Shown here: in pieces, positions 1 through 7,324 of the stretch
Numbering within the stretch: position 1 is the stretch's first letter
How the letters are laid out: the number at the start of each line of letters is the position of its first letter
NCBI GenBank assembly: GCA_963560245.1
Contig: CAUWNS010000016.1
Span: forward strand, 1 to 39,268
DNA length: 39,268 bases
Direction: 5' to 3'
Source: Pseudoruminococcus_B sp937901805
GTDB taxonomy: Bacteria; Bacillota; Clostridia; Oscillospirales; Ruminococcaceae
Position numbers and translations under genes: made by a program
Notes under the pieces: generated by a model
What the model saw: the letters and a program-made list of their open reading frames with translations, nothing else
The model's database searches: none
Told to the model about the DNA's origin: nothing

Positions 1-530
1 GCCATATCCTTAATGCAGATAGAATCTGCTCCGGCATCTTCCAGCTGGTGGGCATATTTCACAAAATAATCAATCGTATGAACTTTGCTGGTGGTATAGG
101 AAATTGCGCCCTGAACATGTGCGCCCTCTTTCTTTGCAGCTTTGATCGAGGTCTCCAGGTTTCTGATATCATTGAGCGCATCAAAAATTCTCAGAATATC
201 AATTCCGTTTGCAGCGGATTTCTGGACAAAATACTCAACCACATCATCCGCATAGTGGCGGTAACCGAGCATATTCTGTCCCCTGAAGAGCATCTGCAAT
301 TTAGAATTGGGCATTTTTCTTCTGAGGATACGCAATCTTTCCCACGGGTCTTCATCCAAAAATCTCAGGCAGGCATCAAAAGTTGCACCGCCCCAGCACT
401 CGACAGAATAAAAACCGCAGTTATCAATTGCCTCAAGCATCGGAAGCATATCGTCCATGGACATTCTCGTCGCAATAAGGGACTGATGAGCGTCACGAAG
501 GACAGTTTCCGTAATTTTTATTTTTGCCAT
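1..530 (-). CDS. oadA: Pyruvate/oxaloacetate carboxyltransferase (OadA / transcarboxylase 5S type), 3' end outside window
   Basis: Carboxyltransferase that moves CO2 between biotin and pyruvate/oxaloacetate. About 176 N-terminal codons are visible and the frame runs off the left edge. The ATG is at 530 behind a GGGAGAGAGGTG ribosome binding site. The N-terminus carries TETVLRDAHQSLIATRM, the signature of the HMGL-like TIM barrel in OadA, PycB and 5S subunits, where the Asp of RDAHQ binds metal. ECWGGATFDACLRFL, LFRGQN and RIFDALND follow, all typical of the family. It is the third gene of an operon after the acyl-CoA carboxyltransferase and the biotin carrier. The C-terminus is not visible, so I cannot say whether it has its own biotin domain as Na+-pump OadA does. 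The symbol follows common usage; the true partner set may be a transcarboxylase. Confidence 0.9.
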   Translation of the reverse strand, partial: MAKIKITETVLRDAHQSLIATRMSMDDMLPMLEAIDNCGFYSVECWGGATFDACLRFLDEDPWERLRILRRKMPNSKLQMLFRGQNMLGYRHYADDVVEYFVQKSAANGIDILRIFDALNDIRNLETSIKAAKKEGAHVQGAISYTTSKVHTIDYFVKYAHQLEDAGADSICIKDM

Positions 531-615
531 TTTCGGCACCTCTCTCCCTGTTCAGCTTTCATAGGGATATGCGCAAAGCATTGCTTCCCGCATATCCCGG
601 AATCCATTCTTACTT

Positions 616-1026
616 TTAGTTAAGGGAAACAAGCAGGTCATTCGAATTGACCGTATCGCCCTTTCTGACGTTTACGCTTGCAACGGTTCCATCAGACGGA
701 GCCAGAATTTCATTTTCCATCTTCATTGCTTCCAAGATGACAAGAAGATCACCGGATTTGACCGTATCGCCCGGTTTTACTTTGACATCCAGGATGTTAC
801 CCGGCATCGGGGCATTGATCTTGGTTGCGCCCTCTGCGCCGGCAGGTGCAGCAGGAGCCGGAGCGGCGGGAGCTGCCGCCGGAGCAGCTGCTGGAGCTGG
901 AGCAGCCGGTGCTGCGGCAGGAGCCGGAGCGGCCACTGGTGCAGGCGCAGCCACGCCTGCTGCGGAAGTCTCTTCAACGACGACATCGTAGCTTGTACCA
1001 TTCACGCTTATATTAAATCTCTTCAC
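616..1026 (-). CDS. Biotin carboxyl carrier protein (1.3S / gamma-subunit type)
   Basis: Small carrier protein of 136 residues holding the biotin that shuttles CO2 between two carboxyltransferases. Residues 1-20 (MKRFNISVNGTSYDVVVEET) form the short N-terminal beta segment seen in 1.3S-type carriers. Residues about 22-65 are an Ala/Pro linker with almost no other residues. Residues 66-136 are the biotinyl/lipoyl domain with EAMKMENEI; Lys102 is the biotinylation site. The start is GTG at 1026 with AGGAGG eight bases upstream. It lies between the acyl-CoA carboxyltransferase (42-nt gap) and oadA (85-nt gap). The Ala/Pro linker is repetitive DNA, so long false ORFs appear on both strands here. 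The equivalent carriers are named gcdC, mmdC or oadC depending on the complex. Confidence 0.93.
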   Translation of the reverse strand: MKRFNISVNGTSYDVVVEETSAAGVAAPAPVAAPAPAAAPAAPAPAAAPAAAPAAPAPAAPAGAEGATKINAPMPGNILDVKVKPGDTVKSGDLLVILEAMKMENEILAPSDGTVASVNVRKGDTVNSNDLLVSLN

Positions 1027-1068
1027 AACAAGTTCCTCCTTAAATTAAGTACTGTGAAACCAGTTTTG

Positions 1069-2520
1069 TTACATCGGCATATTGCTGTGTTTCTTCGGCA
1101 AACGGGATTCCCGTTTTGCACTGAGCAGTTCCACAGCGCTAATCAGAGCCGCACGGGTATTTGCCGGATCAATGACATTGTCAATATGACCGCCGGCAGC
1201 CGCCTCGAACGGAGAAGCCTGGTTTTTCTTATAATCTTCAATCATCTGCGCACGGTCAGCAGTCGGATTCTGGCTGTTTTTGAGTTTGCCGTCTTCAAAA
1301 ATGTTGGCGGCAGTCTCCGGAGCAAGTGCAGAAATGACTGCGCTTGGCCAAGCGTACACGATATCTGCATTCGCATTTTTCCCTGCAAGCGCGATATAGG
1401 CCGGGCCATAAGCATTCCCGAGGATAACGGAGATCTTTGCACAGGTTGCTTCCGCATAGACATGCGCGAGTTTTGCAGCTTCGCGGATTCCGCCTGCAAG
1501 TTCCTCCGCAGCACTGCCCGCAAAACCTTTTGTATCAACAAAAGTGATGACAGGCAGAGCAAAAGAATCGCATACGCTGACAAAGCGTGCAATTTTGGAA
1601 ACAGCATCCTTATCCAGCTTACCGCCGTTTTCTTTGATTCTGGTAGCAACTACGCCGCAGCTAATCCCGGAAACGGTGACCAGTGCAGTGAGAGCCGCCT
1701 TGCCAAATTCTTTATCCAGTTCCATAATGCTGTTTGTATCCACAACATTGGAAACAATCGCGTCAATATCTGCGCCTTCGATGTTCTCACATGCGGCACG
1801 AAGATCCGCAGCGGCGTCTGTTTCCGCAAAGTCTGCAATCGGAGCAGTGCTCAGGTTATTGAGCGGGAGTCTTGCAATCAGGCCGCGGGTAGATGCAATG
1901 GCAGAGGCCTCATCTTCGCAGACCATATGGGCAACGCCTGCTTTTGCCGCATTTTCCGCAGTGCCGACGCCTTCCACAGCTTCCCCATTTGCTTTTGCAG
2001 TAAACGGGGCAGTCATGAACAGCTCCGCTTCTTTGGACATCACCACAAAATCGGCGCTGCATGCGATCATTGCCGCAGTCCCGGCGCAGGTTCCGAGAAC
2101 CAGGGAAATCTGGGGCACCACCCCGGAAAGATTGTTTAAGCTGAGAAGCATCTGGCCATAAGCGGCAAGGGCATCATTTCCCTCATTCAGTCTGGCACCG
2201 TTGGAATCATAAATTCCAACAACCGGGGCGCCGGTTTTCAGTGCAAGGTCATAGACCTTTTTAATTTTTGCAGCATGAACTCTGCCAACAGCCCCAGAAA
2301 GAACACCCTTGTCCTGGGCAAAAGCAAAGACCGGGCTGCCGTCGACAGCACCATAACCTGTGACAACGCCTGTCTCTTCTCCATCCGCTTTTGCAAAGGT
2401 GTCAAGCTCTACAAAAGTATCCTTATCGAACAGCAGGGCCAATCTCTCGCGAGCCTTCGACGCCGCATTCACAGATTCCTGTGCCTGCGCAAGGGCTGAA
2501 AGCCTGTTTTCTGGACTCAT
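1069..2520 (-). CDS. Acyl-CoA carboxyltransferase subunit (MmdA / transcarboxylase 12S / PccB family)
   Basis: Carboxyltransferase of 483 residues that moves a carboxyl group between biotin and an acyl-CoA, most likely methylmalonyl-CoA/propionyl-CoA. It has the two crotonase-like halves of the family. The N-half shows AQDKGVLSGAVGRVHAAKIKK (residues 90s-110s) and GARLNEG. The C-half shows FVDTKGFAGSAAEELAGGIR and AKISVILGNAYGPAYIAL, then the closing RLPKKHSNMPM that resembles the conserved C-terminal KHGNIPL of PccB/MmdA. The length is close to, or slightly below, the usual ~510. ATG at 2520 follows GGAGGAAACAAG. First gene of the operon, behind a long leader. Glutaconyl-CoA decarboxylase alpha subunits are related but larger. 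Substrate choice cannot be fixed from sequence alone. Confidence 0.9.
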   Translation of the reverse strand: MSPENRLSALAQAQESVNAASKARERLALLFDKDTFVELDTFAKADGEETGVVTGYGAVDGSPVFAFAQDKGVLSGAVGRVHAAKIKKVYDLALKTGAPVVGIYDSNGARLNEGNDALAAYGQMLLSLNNLSGVVPQISLVLGTCAGTAAMIACSADFVVMSKEAELFMTAPFTAKANGEAVEGVGTAENAAKAGVAHMVCEDEASAIASTRGLIARLPLNNLSTAPIADFAETDAAADLRAACENIEGADIDAIVSNVVDTNSIMELDKEFGKAALTALVTVSGISCGVVATRIKENGGKLDKDAVSKIARFVSVCDSFALPVITFVDTKGFAGSAAEELAGGIREAAKLAHVYAEATCAKISVILGNAYGPAYIALAGKNANADIVYAWPSAVISALAPETAANIFEDGKLKNSQNPTADRAQMIEDYKKNQASPFEAAAGGHIDNVIDPANTRAALISAVELLSAKRESRLPKKHSNMPM

Positions 2521-2749
2521 CTTGTTTCCTCCATTCCTTTAACCTCAAACTTGAAATGCGCCTGAAAAACCCAGGCGGCAAATACCTTTGTAAAAGGTAC
2601 CGGCATCAGGGAGCCCCCTCCGCCAATTTTATAAAGCCACATCATTGCCTGCTAAAACAGGCGGTTACGCAGAAAATGAAAGCCATTTTCCAGTCTTCCT
2701 TCTAAAACGCCTACGAAAAATGCTTAGAAAGATGAAAATTGCGTAATCA
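2521..2749 (-). promoter_or_regulatory. Long 5' leader of the carboxyltransferase operon with possible alternative stems
   Basis: About 230 nt separate the promoter from the first gene. On the transcript I see GCCTG-TTTTAG-CAGGC (2662-2647), an outer pairing GGCGG/CCGCC (2620-2624 with 2574-2578) that encloses TACCTTT/AAAGGTA (2599-2583), and CGCCTG/CAGGCG (2577-2559). The last hairpin uses the same bases as the CCGCC arm, so the two stems exclude each other. No known riboswitch consensus was recognised and no U-run follows the last hairpin. Confidence 0.35.
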
Positions 2750-2755
2750 ATTCAT

Positions 2756-2784
2756 ATTATACACTCAGAAGAAAAAAACCACAA
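2756..2784 (-). promoter_or_regulatory. Sigma-A-type promoter of the carboxyltransferase operon
   Basis: TTGTGG (2784-2779), 17-bp spacer, TATAAT (2761-2756), reading leftward. It starts immediately after the stop codon of the preceding minus-strand gene, so the operon has its own transcription start. Confidence 0.72.
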
Positions 2785-2794
2785 GCATTTGGTT

Positions 2795-3169
2795 TTATCT
2801 CGCACAATTTTTATATTTTGCAAAAAACTCTTCAATGTTTCTTGGCAGATTTGTTAAATGAATGTCAAGACCCAGCCGTTCCGCCATCTTCCAATCGATT
2901 CCTTCGGAAAGCAAAAACTGAGGAGTCCCATTTTGGGAGCAATAGCTGAGCACCGCCCGGATTAACCCATCGGTCAGGAATTCATCATTCCCGCAGCACA
3001 CGCAGCGAATAGCCGCCACTCCGCTTTCCACTGTAAACAGACAAAAACCAGTTTCCTGCCCGCTTTCTTCACTGAGGAAAGCGCCGGTATTCCCATCAAA
3101 GGCAATCCCCTGTTTTTCACAGAATTCCCGGACATGCACAGCATCCGTACACAATTTTATGGTCAGCAT
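2795..3169 (-). CDS. Small uncharacterised protein, possibly an acetyltransferase-like fold
   Basis: A 124-residue protein that I do not recognise with certainty. The start at 3169 is chosen because GGAGG lies nine bases upstream; the longer in-frame reading would run into rluB without a ribosome binding site. The layout resembles a short GNAT domain: a mid-protein stretch FCLFTVESGVAAIRCVCC that would be the central strand, then LIRAVLSYCSQNG as a helix, and a C-terminal NLPRNIEEFF. A canonical acetyl-CoA motif (R/Q-x-x-G-x-G/A) is not evident. It starts 13 nt after rluB ends and is probably co-transcribed with it. The function is left open. Confidence 0.65.
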   Translation of the reverse strand: MLTIKLCTDAVHVREFCEKQGIAFDGNTGAFLSEESGQETGFCLFTVESGVAAIRCVCCGNDEFLTDGLIRAVLSYCSQNGTPQFLLSEGIDWKMAERLGLDIHLTNLPRNIEEFFAKYKNCAR

Positions 3170-3182
3170 TCCTTTGCACCTC

Positions 3183-3956
3183 CTAACGGCGCGTTCGGGG
3201 CGCCCGGTTTTTGGAAGAAGGCTGTCCCGCTTCTGCTTTGAGCGCGTCAATCTCCTCTTTACTCAAATATCTCCAAGCGCCAACCTTCAGCATTCCCAGC
3301 CGAATCGGACCAATGGCTACCCGCTTCAGGCGAGCCACTTCCAAACCGACCGTCTCGCACATCCGGCGAATCTGGCGGTTTTTCCCTTCATACAGCGTAA
3401 TATCTACTACAACGCGCCCCTCCTGCCGGTCAATAATACGCACGTCTGCCGGTAAGGTTCTGGTCCCGTCATCCAGCGTTACCCCTTCGCTCAGGGCGAC
3501 CAGCTGCTCGTCAGTGATATCCGGACGCACCGTAACGCGGTAGCGCTTGGAGACATGATGCCTGGGATGCATCATAATATTGGCAAATTCCCCGTCATTA
3601 GTCAGCAGGAGCAGCCCTTCCGAATTACGGTCAAGACGTCCCACCGGATAAACCCTGGTACCGACATTTTGGGTAAACGCCGTAATATCGCGCCTTCCAA
3701 GCTCATCGCTCATAGTGGTGACATATCCTCTCGGTTTATTGAGCATGAGATAGACATGCTTTTTTGCAGAGGAAGAGGTATCCACCTTTACCCCGTCCAC
3801 TGCGATGAAATCCTTCGGACCCACCTTCTGCCCAATGCCGGCCGGGCGGCCGTTTACCGTCACTCTGCCCTCCTCAATCATCTGCTCCGCCTTCCGGCGG
3901 GAGGTGAATCCGCATTCAGACAGCACCTTTTGCAGGCGCGAAAGCCTTTTTTCCAA
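3183..3956 (-). CDS. rluB: Ribosomal large-subunit pseudouridine synthase, RsuA/RluB family
   Basis: Isomerises a uridine to pseudouridine in 23S rRNA. The 257-residue protein has an N-terminal S4 RNA-binding domain (RLQKVLSECGFTSRRKAEQMI, then GRVTVNGRPAG). The RsuA-type catalytic domain follows, with VYPVGRLDRNSEGLLLLTNDGE; Asp109 of GRLDR is the expected nucleophile. KNRQIRRM near residue 205 is also typical. I place the start at a TTG (3956) because GGAGGAAA lies six bases upstream and the S4 domain begins right there. The ATG at 4052 would overlap the carboxypeptidase gene and add 32 unlike residues. The C-terminus is Arg-rich, as is common. It follows the D,D-carboxypeptidase gene, an order also known in Bacillus-type genomes. 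RluB versus RsuA specificity is inferred from phylum habit. Confidence 0.92.
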   Translation of the reverse strand: MEKRLSRLQKVLSECGFTSRRKAEQMIEEGRVTVNGRPAGIGQKVGPKDFIAVDGVKVDTSSSAKKHVYLMLNKPRGYVTTMSDELGRRDITAFTQNVGTRVYPVGRLDRNSEGLLLLTNDGEFANIMMHPRHHVSKRYRVTVRPDITDEQLVALSEGVTLDDGTRTLPADVRIIDRQEGRVVVDITLYEGKNRQIRRMCETVGLEVARLKRVAIGPIRLGMLKVGAWRYLSKEEIDALKAEAGQPSSKNRAPRTRR

Positions 3957-4021
3957 TGAAATTTCCTCCAGTCCATCTATTTGCAGCGTTTCCAAAACCA
4001 GAACGCCTGTTTTCCATTGAT

Positions 4022-5185
4022 TCAGGTTAAAAAAACCTGAATTTTTTCCCATAATCTTTGAAAGAATCCTTTATGTTCCTTTCCAGGAACCAGGAGAGGC
4101 CTGCCGCAGGTCTCCTCCACGGCAACCGGGTATCGCGCCATTTCTGTTCCATCGGCATAATACACCACATTACCTATTATATCATCTTTTTGTACCGGTG
4201 CATATAAAAATTTTGGCACATGCAGCTGATAGGTTAAGGAATAGGCCATACCTTCTATTTTGGGAAACTGTGCCTGCTGTACCGGCACAATCCGCACCTC
4301 CTGCCGTTCCCCTCCCGCTACAGGAAGCATGGCGGAAGAAAACGCCTCCGGCCGCTGTTCCATTTGAACTTTGGAAAAGCCGTAATCGAACAGAGCACAG
4401 TGATCATCCCAATCGTCGGGAGCCTTCAGCGTTGCACAAATCAGAGTAATCCCATCCCGCTGCGCCGCTGAAATCAGGCATCTGCCTGCTTTTTTGGTAA
4501 ATCCGGTCTTTACGCCAATCGTCCCTTCATAAAGAGAAAGCAATCGGTTGTGATTGGACAGCGTCCGTTTATAGGGTGGATTTCCATATTCTGCCGTTAT
4601 CTTTTTCTGAGAACAGATGGCAAGGAAATCCTCGTTCCGGATGGCTTCTCTGGCAAGAAGCGCCATGTCATATGCCGTAGAATAATGGCTTTCCGCATCC
4701 AGCCCGGAAGGAGTGACAAAATGCGTCTGTTCCATACCAATTTGCCGTGCGCGCTCATTCATTTTCTGTGCAAAAGCCGGGAGAGCGCCTGAAATCCGTA
4801 CTGCCGCTCCGTTTGCAGCGTCATTGCCCGACGCCATCAGCATCCCGCAGGCAAGCGCCCGCAGCGTGACCGTATCTCCGGTTTTCAGCCCCATGGAAGT
4901 CCCCTCTACCTGGATGGCCGCTTCGTCTACGACAAAGGGGGCGTCAATCCCGGGCTGTTCCAGCGCGATCAATGCAGTCATAATCTTGGTTGTACTTGCC
5001 ATAGGACGTTGTTCAAACGCATTTTTCTCGTACAGGATTTTCCCTGTCTGCGCCTCGATCACCACGGCGCTTTGTGCAGAGACAGACGGTTCCTGCGCCC
5101 CCGCCGGAAGTTGTATACCGGCAAAAAGGAGCCATCCCGCCAGTAACCCACTGAGCCATTTTCTTTTTTTCAGTACGCAATTCAT
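4022..5185 (-). CDS. D-alanyl-D-alanine carboxypeptidase (DacB/DacF type, S11 family)
   Basis: Penicillin-binding protein that trims the terminal D-Ala of peptidoglycan pentapeptides outside the membrane. 387 residues. A signal peptide is clear: KKRKW, a hydrophobic LSGLLAGWLLFAGI core, then an AGA-Q site near residue 30. All three active-site motifs are present: S64-T-T-K67 (SxxK), S119-G-N121 and K226-T-G228. The C-terminal third is the beta-rich domain of PBP5-like proteins, and the last ~20 residues (GFFQRLWEKIQVFL) could be the amphipathic membrane anchor. It could be the spore-cortex enzyme DacB/DacF or the vegetative DacA; the sequence alone does not decide. The start has GGGTGA upstream and the gene is divergent from the next gene. 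Confidence 0.93.
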   Translation of the reverse strand: MNCVLKKRKWLSGLLAGWLLFAGIQLPAGAQEPSVSAQSAVVIEAQTGKILYEKNAFEQRPMASTTKIMTALIALEQPGIDAPFVVDEAAIQVEGTSMGLKTGDTVTLRALACGMLMASGNDAANGAAVRISGALPAFAQKMNERARQIGMEQTHFVTPSGLDAESHYSTAYDMALLAREAIRNEDFLAICSQKKITAEYGNPPYKRTLSNHNRLLSLYEGTIGVKTGFTKKAGRCLISAAQRDGITLICATLKAPDDWDDHCALFDYGFSKVQMEQRPEAFSSAMLPVAGGERQEVRIVPVQQAQFPKIEGMAYSLTYQLHVPKFLYAPVQKDDIIGNVVYYADGTEMARYPVAVEETCGRPLLVPGKEHKGFFQRLWEKIQVFLT

Positions 5186-5329
5186 TTGCTATCACCCGCC
5201 TTTATAAGGATTATGCGGGCGGTTTGTCCCCTATTCAAACTATTTCGACCGTTTCGCCGTATTCCCGCAAAGCCGGATTTCCCTCTTTTTCCTATATGCC
5301 CAAAAAAGGGGAAATCCACCCCTAAGGAG

Positions 5330-5358
5330 TTGTCCCTTTATAAAAAACACGGTAAAAT
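5330..5358 (+). promoter_or_regulatory. Promoter of the MBL-fold hydrolase gene
   Basis: TTGTCC (5330-5335), 17-bp spacer, TAAAAT (5353-5358); the start codon is 38 bp further on with AAGGAGG before it. Confidence 0.6.
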
Positions 5359-5396
5359 AAGGAAAAGAAACGATAAACAGATAAGGAGGTTTTTTC

Positions 5397-5993
5397 ATGG
5401 CAGTCCTTTATTATCAGGGACACGGCAGTTTCCGGCTTACCTCTCACAACGGGACGGTGCTCTATGTGGACCCTTATGCCGGAGACGGATACCATTTGCC
5501 GGCAGATTATATCCTAGTTACTCATGAGCATGGTGATCACAATCAGGTTTCTTTGGCGACATCCAAACCGGCATGCCGGATTATCTGCGCCGCAGACGCC
5601 CTGCAAAATGGTGATTACCATATATTCTCCCTGCAGGACGGGATTATAGTGAAAGCCGTGCCCGCCTGCAACCAGAACCACAAACGCACGGAATGCGTGG
5701 GTTATGTCATTACCATCGATGGAATCACACTCTATGCCGCAGGAGACACCTCTGCAATTCCGGAAATGGCGTCCCTTCTTGCACCAATGCATCTCGATTA
5801 TGCCCTGCTTCCGACGGATGGGTATTACAATATGGGGCCGGAAGAAGCCGCTGTCTGTGCGAAGACAATTGGCGCCAAACATACCATCCCCATCCATACC
5901 AAACCGGGCGAACTTTTTGATGAAACCGTTGCCCTGCGTATGCAGCACCCCTCCCGCCTGATTGTCCATCCAGGTGAGGAAATAAAACTGTGA
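5397..5993 (+). CDS. MBL-fold metal-dependent hydrolase (UlaG-like / UPF0173 type)
   Basis: Small metallo-beta-lactamase-fold hydrolase of 198 residues, probably cytosolic since there is no signal peptide. The metal site is THEHGDH at residues 42-48. A second-shell Asp lies in YAAGDTSAIPEM (about residue 120), and a late His sits in TIPIHTKPGELF (about 163). The N-terminal YYQGHGSFRLTSHNGTVLYVDPY is the hallmark of the UlaG/YtnP-like group, where the first line of the fold holds a small-molecule ester or lactone. The substrate is unknown. Monocistronic: its own promoter lies upstream, and an intrinsic hairpin shared with rpmB lies 78 nt after the stop. Confidence 0.88.
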   Translation: MAVLYYQGHGSFRLTSHNGTVLYVDPYAGDGYHLPADYILVTHEHGDHNQVSLATSKPACRIICAADALQNGDYHIFSLQDGIIVKAVPACNQNHKRTECVGYVITIDGITLYAAGDTSAIPEMASLLAPMHLDYALLPTDGYYNMGPEEAAVCAKTIGAKHTIPIHTKPGELFDETVALRMQHPSRLIVHPGEEIKL

Positions 5994-6065
5994 CGGCGGG
6001 GATGAACCTGTCTTAAAGCCCGGGAAAGGAATATTCTGCGTACAGATACGTTACCAGCCGATACG

Positions 6066-6097
6066 AAAAAAGAGCAGTCCCCCACAGGGACTGCTCT
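6066..6097 (-). terminator. Intrinsic terminator after rpmB
   Basis: AGAGCAGTCCC / GGGACTGCTCT (11 bp, 5-nt loop) at 6071-6097, followed on the minus strand by TTTTTCG. On the plus strand only CCTTATTT follows, so it serves rpmB best and the MBL gene less well. Confidence 0.85.
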
Positions 6098-6120
6098 CCT
6101 TATTTCGGTGTTTTCGTCAC

Positions 6121-6309
6121 TTAGATGGCACGGGTCACTTTATTCGAGCGCAGGCAGCGTGTGCATGCGTGGATGTAGCGAGGTGAACCATTGACGATCG
6201 CTTTGACGCGTTTTACATTCGGTTTCCAAGCTCTGTTAGAGCGTCTGTGAGAGTGGGAGACTTTAATTCCGAAAGTGACACCTTTTCCGCAGATATCGCA
6301 TTTTGCCAT
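6121..6309 (-). CDS. rpmB: 50S ribosomal protein L28
   Basis: Ribosomal protein of 62 residues, full length. MAKCDICGKG at the start and HACTRCLRSNKV near the end give Cys4, Cys7, Cys49 and Cys52, so this is the zinc-ribbon (C+) form of L28. The central SHRRSNRAWKPN is the rRNA-binding signature. AAAGGAGGTG lies just upstream of ATG 6309. It stands alone between its own promoter (6354-6382) and its own terminator, as is usual in this phylum. Confidence 0.98.
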   Translation of the reverse strand: MAKCDICGKGVTFGIKVSHSHRRSNRAWKPNVKRVKAIVNGSPRYIHACTRCLRSNKVTRAI

Positions 6310-6353
6310 GAGTCGGCACCTCCTTTGAATGCTTTCAGATAGTCAACAGGAAT

Positions 6354-6382
6354 ATATTATCAGGTTTCCTGTCAAAAAGCAA
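6354..6382 (-). promoter_or_regulatory. Promoter of rpmB
   Basis: TTGCTT (6382-6377), 17-bp spacer, TAATAT (6359-6354), reading leftward. A TTGACA lies inside the spacer but has no -10 at the right distance. The rest of the 6310-6667 gap holds the promoter of the next plus-strand operon and nothing else I can support. Confidence 0.55.
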
Positions 6383-6609
6383 GTCCTTTTTCCAGCGGCT
6401 ATGCGGTTTTTTCCGCTTTTTTCAGCGTCTTGATTGCAGATGGGGCAAAGATGCCTATACTCTTTCAAAAGCCAATCCATTTTTGTAAAGTTTGCCTGTC
6501 CCTTCCTTTTTCCAAAATATATCGGACGCCTCTGCGCGCAAAACAGAAAAATCCACCCGGATCTTCCAATATTTTATGAGAAATTATGGAAGCGTTCATA
6601 TTTGTGCGC

Positions 6610-6638
6610 TTGTTTTTTATACCGACATTGCTTATAAT
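6610..6638 (+). promoter_or_regulatory. Promoter of the M50 protease-scpAB-gerW operon
   Basis: TTGTTT (6610-6615), 17-bp spacer, perfect TATAAT (6633-6638), 30 bp upstream of the first start codon. Confidence 0.72.
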
Positions 6639-6667
6639 ATTGGCATATCTGTAAGGAGTTGATCGAT

Positions 6668-7321
6668 TTGTCAGACCTGATGTTTCAGATCTTTGTCAAG
6701 GCAATTGTTTTATTTACCGCACTGCCTTTCCATGAATTTGCCCACGCCTGGGTTGCCGATAAATTGGGGGATCATACGGCTGCCGTAAACGGGAGGCTTA
6801 CCCTCAATCCTCTGGCCCACCTTGATCCCATTGGGGCAATCTGTATGCTTCTGACCGGGTTTGGATGGGCGCGCGCCGTGCCTATCAATCCCCGCAATTT
6901 CAGGAATCCCAAAAAGGGTATGGCGCTTTCTGCCTGTGCCGGGCCGCTTGCCAATCTGCTGCTGGCTCTTGTCTGTTTGATTTTTTATAAAGTCGCCTTT
7001 TACTCTCCGCTTTCCAATTCTTCTATGGGAGCCGCTTTTTGCAGTGTTCTCTTTCTAATGGTTCAGCTTAATATCGGCCTTGGGATTTTCAATTTACTCC
7101 CCATCCCGCCGCTGGACGGTTCCCGCCTTGCGACGCTCTTTTTACCGTCAAAATGGTACTTTAAAATCATGCAGTATGAACAGTACATTTTTTTAGCCGT
7201 ATTCCTGCTGCTGTTTACCGGAGTCCTCTCTACCCCGCTTTCTTTTTTAAGCAATCTTGTCCTGCGGGGGCTTGACTTTTCCACCGGTTTTATCGACATT
7301 CTGTGTCGGGCGATCTTTTAA
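6668..7321 (+). CDS. Site-2 protease family (M50) membrane metalloprotease
   Basis: Integral membrane zinc protease of the YwhC/Rip type, 217 residues. HEFAH in FTALPFHEFAHAW (about residues 21-28) is the HExxH zinc site within the first membrane helix. The second motif is NLLPIPPLDGS (about 140), with the Asp ligand. Four hydrophobic segments follow the family pattern, with ACAGPLANLLLAL in the middle. I choose the TTG at 6668 because AAGGAG sits nine bases upstream; the TTG at 6659 would touch the Shine-Dalgarno sequence. It is the first gene of the operon and three bases separate it from scpA. This M50-scpA-scpB neighbourhood is common in Clostridia. Substrates are unknown. Confidence 0.92.
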   Translation: MSDLMFQIFVKAIVLFTALPFHEFAHAWVADKLGDHTAAVNGRLTLNPLAHLDPIGAICMLLTGFGWARAVPINPRNFRNPKKGMALSACAGPLANLLLALVCLIFYKVAFYSPLSNSSMGAAFCSVLFLMVQLNIGLGIFNLLPIPPLDGSRLATLFLPSKWYFKIMQYEQYIFLAVFLLLFTGVLSTPLSFLSNLVLRGLDFSTGFIDILCRAIF

Positions 7322-7324
7322 GAT

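Noticed and set aside
647..1016. Long Ala/Gly- and Arg/Leu-rich ORFs opposite and within the biotin carrier gene
   Set aside because: They are frame shadows of the Ala/Pro linker; low complexity and no start signals.
1054..2161. Large plus-strand ORFs (up to 361 codons) opposite the carboxyltransferase gene
   Set aside because: The minus-strand frame is a clear family member with ribosome binding site and promoter; the plus frames have no recognisable motif.
5186..5527. A 113-codon plus-strand ORF crossing the promoter of the MBL-fold gene
   Set aside because: It has no ribosome binding site and covers a promoter and the start of the real gene in another frame.
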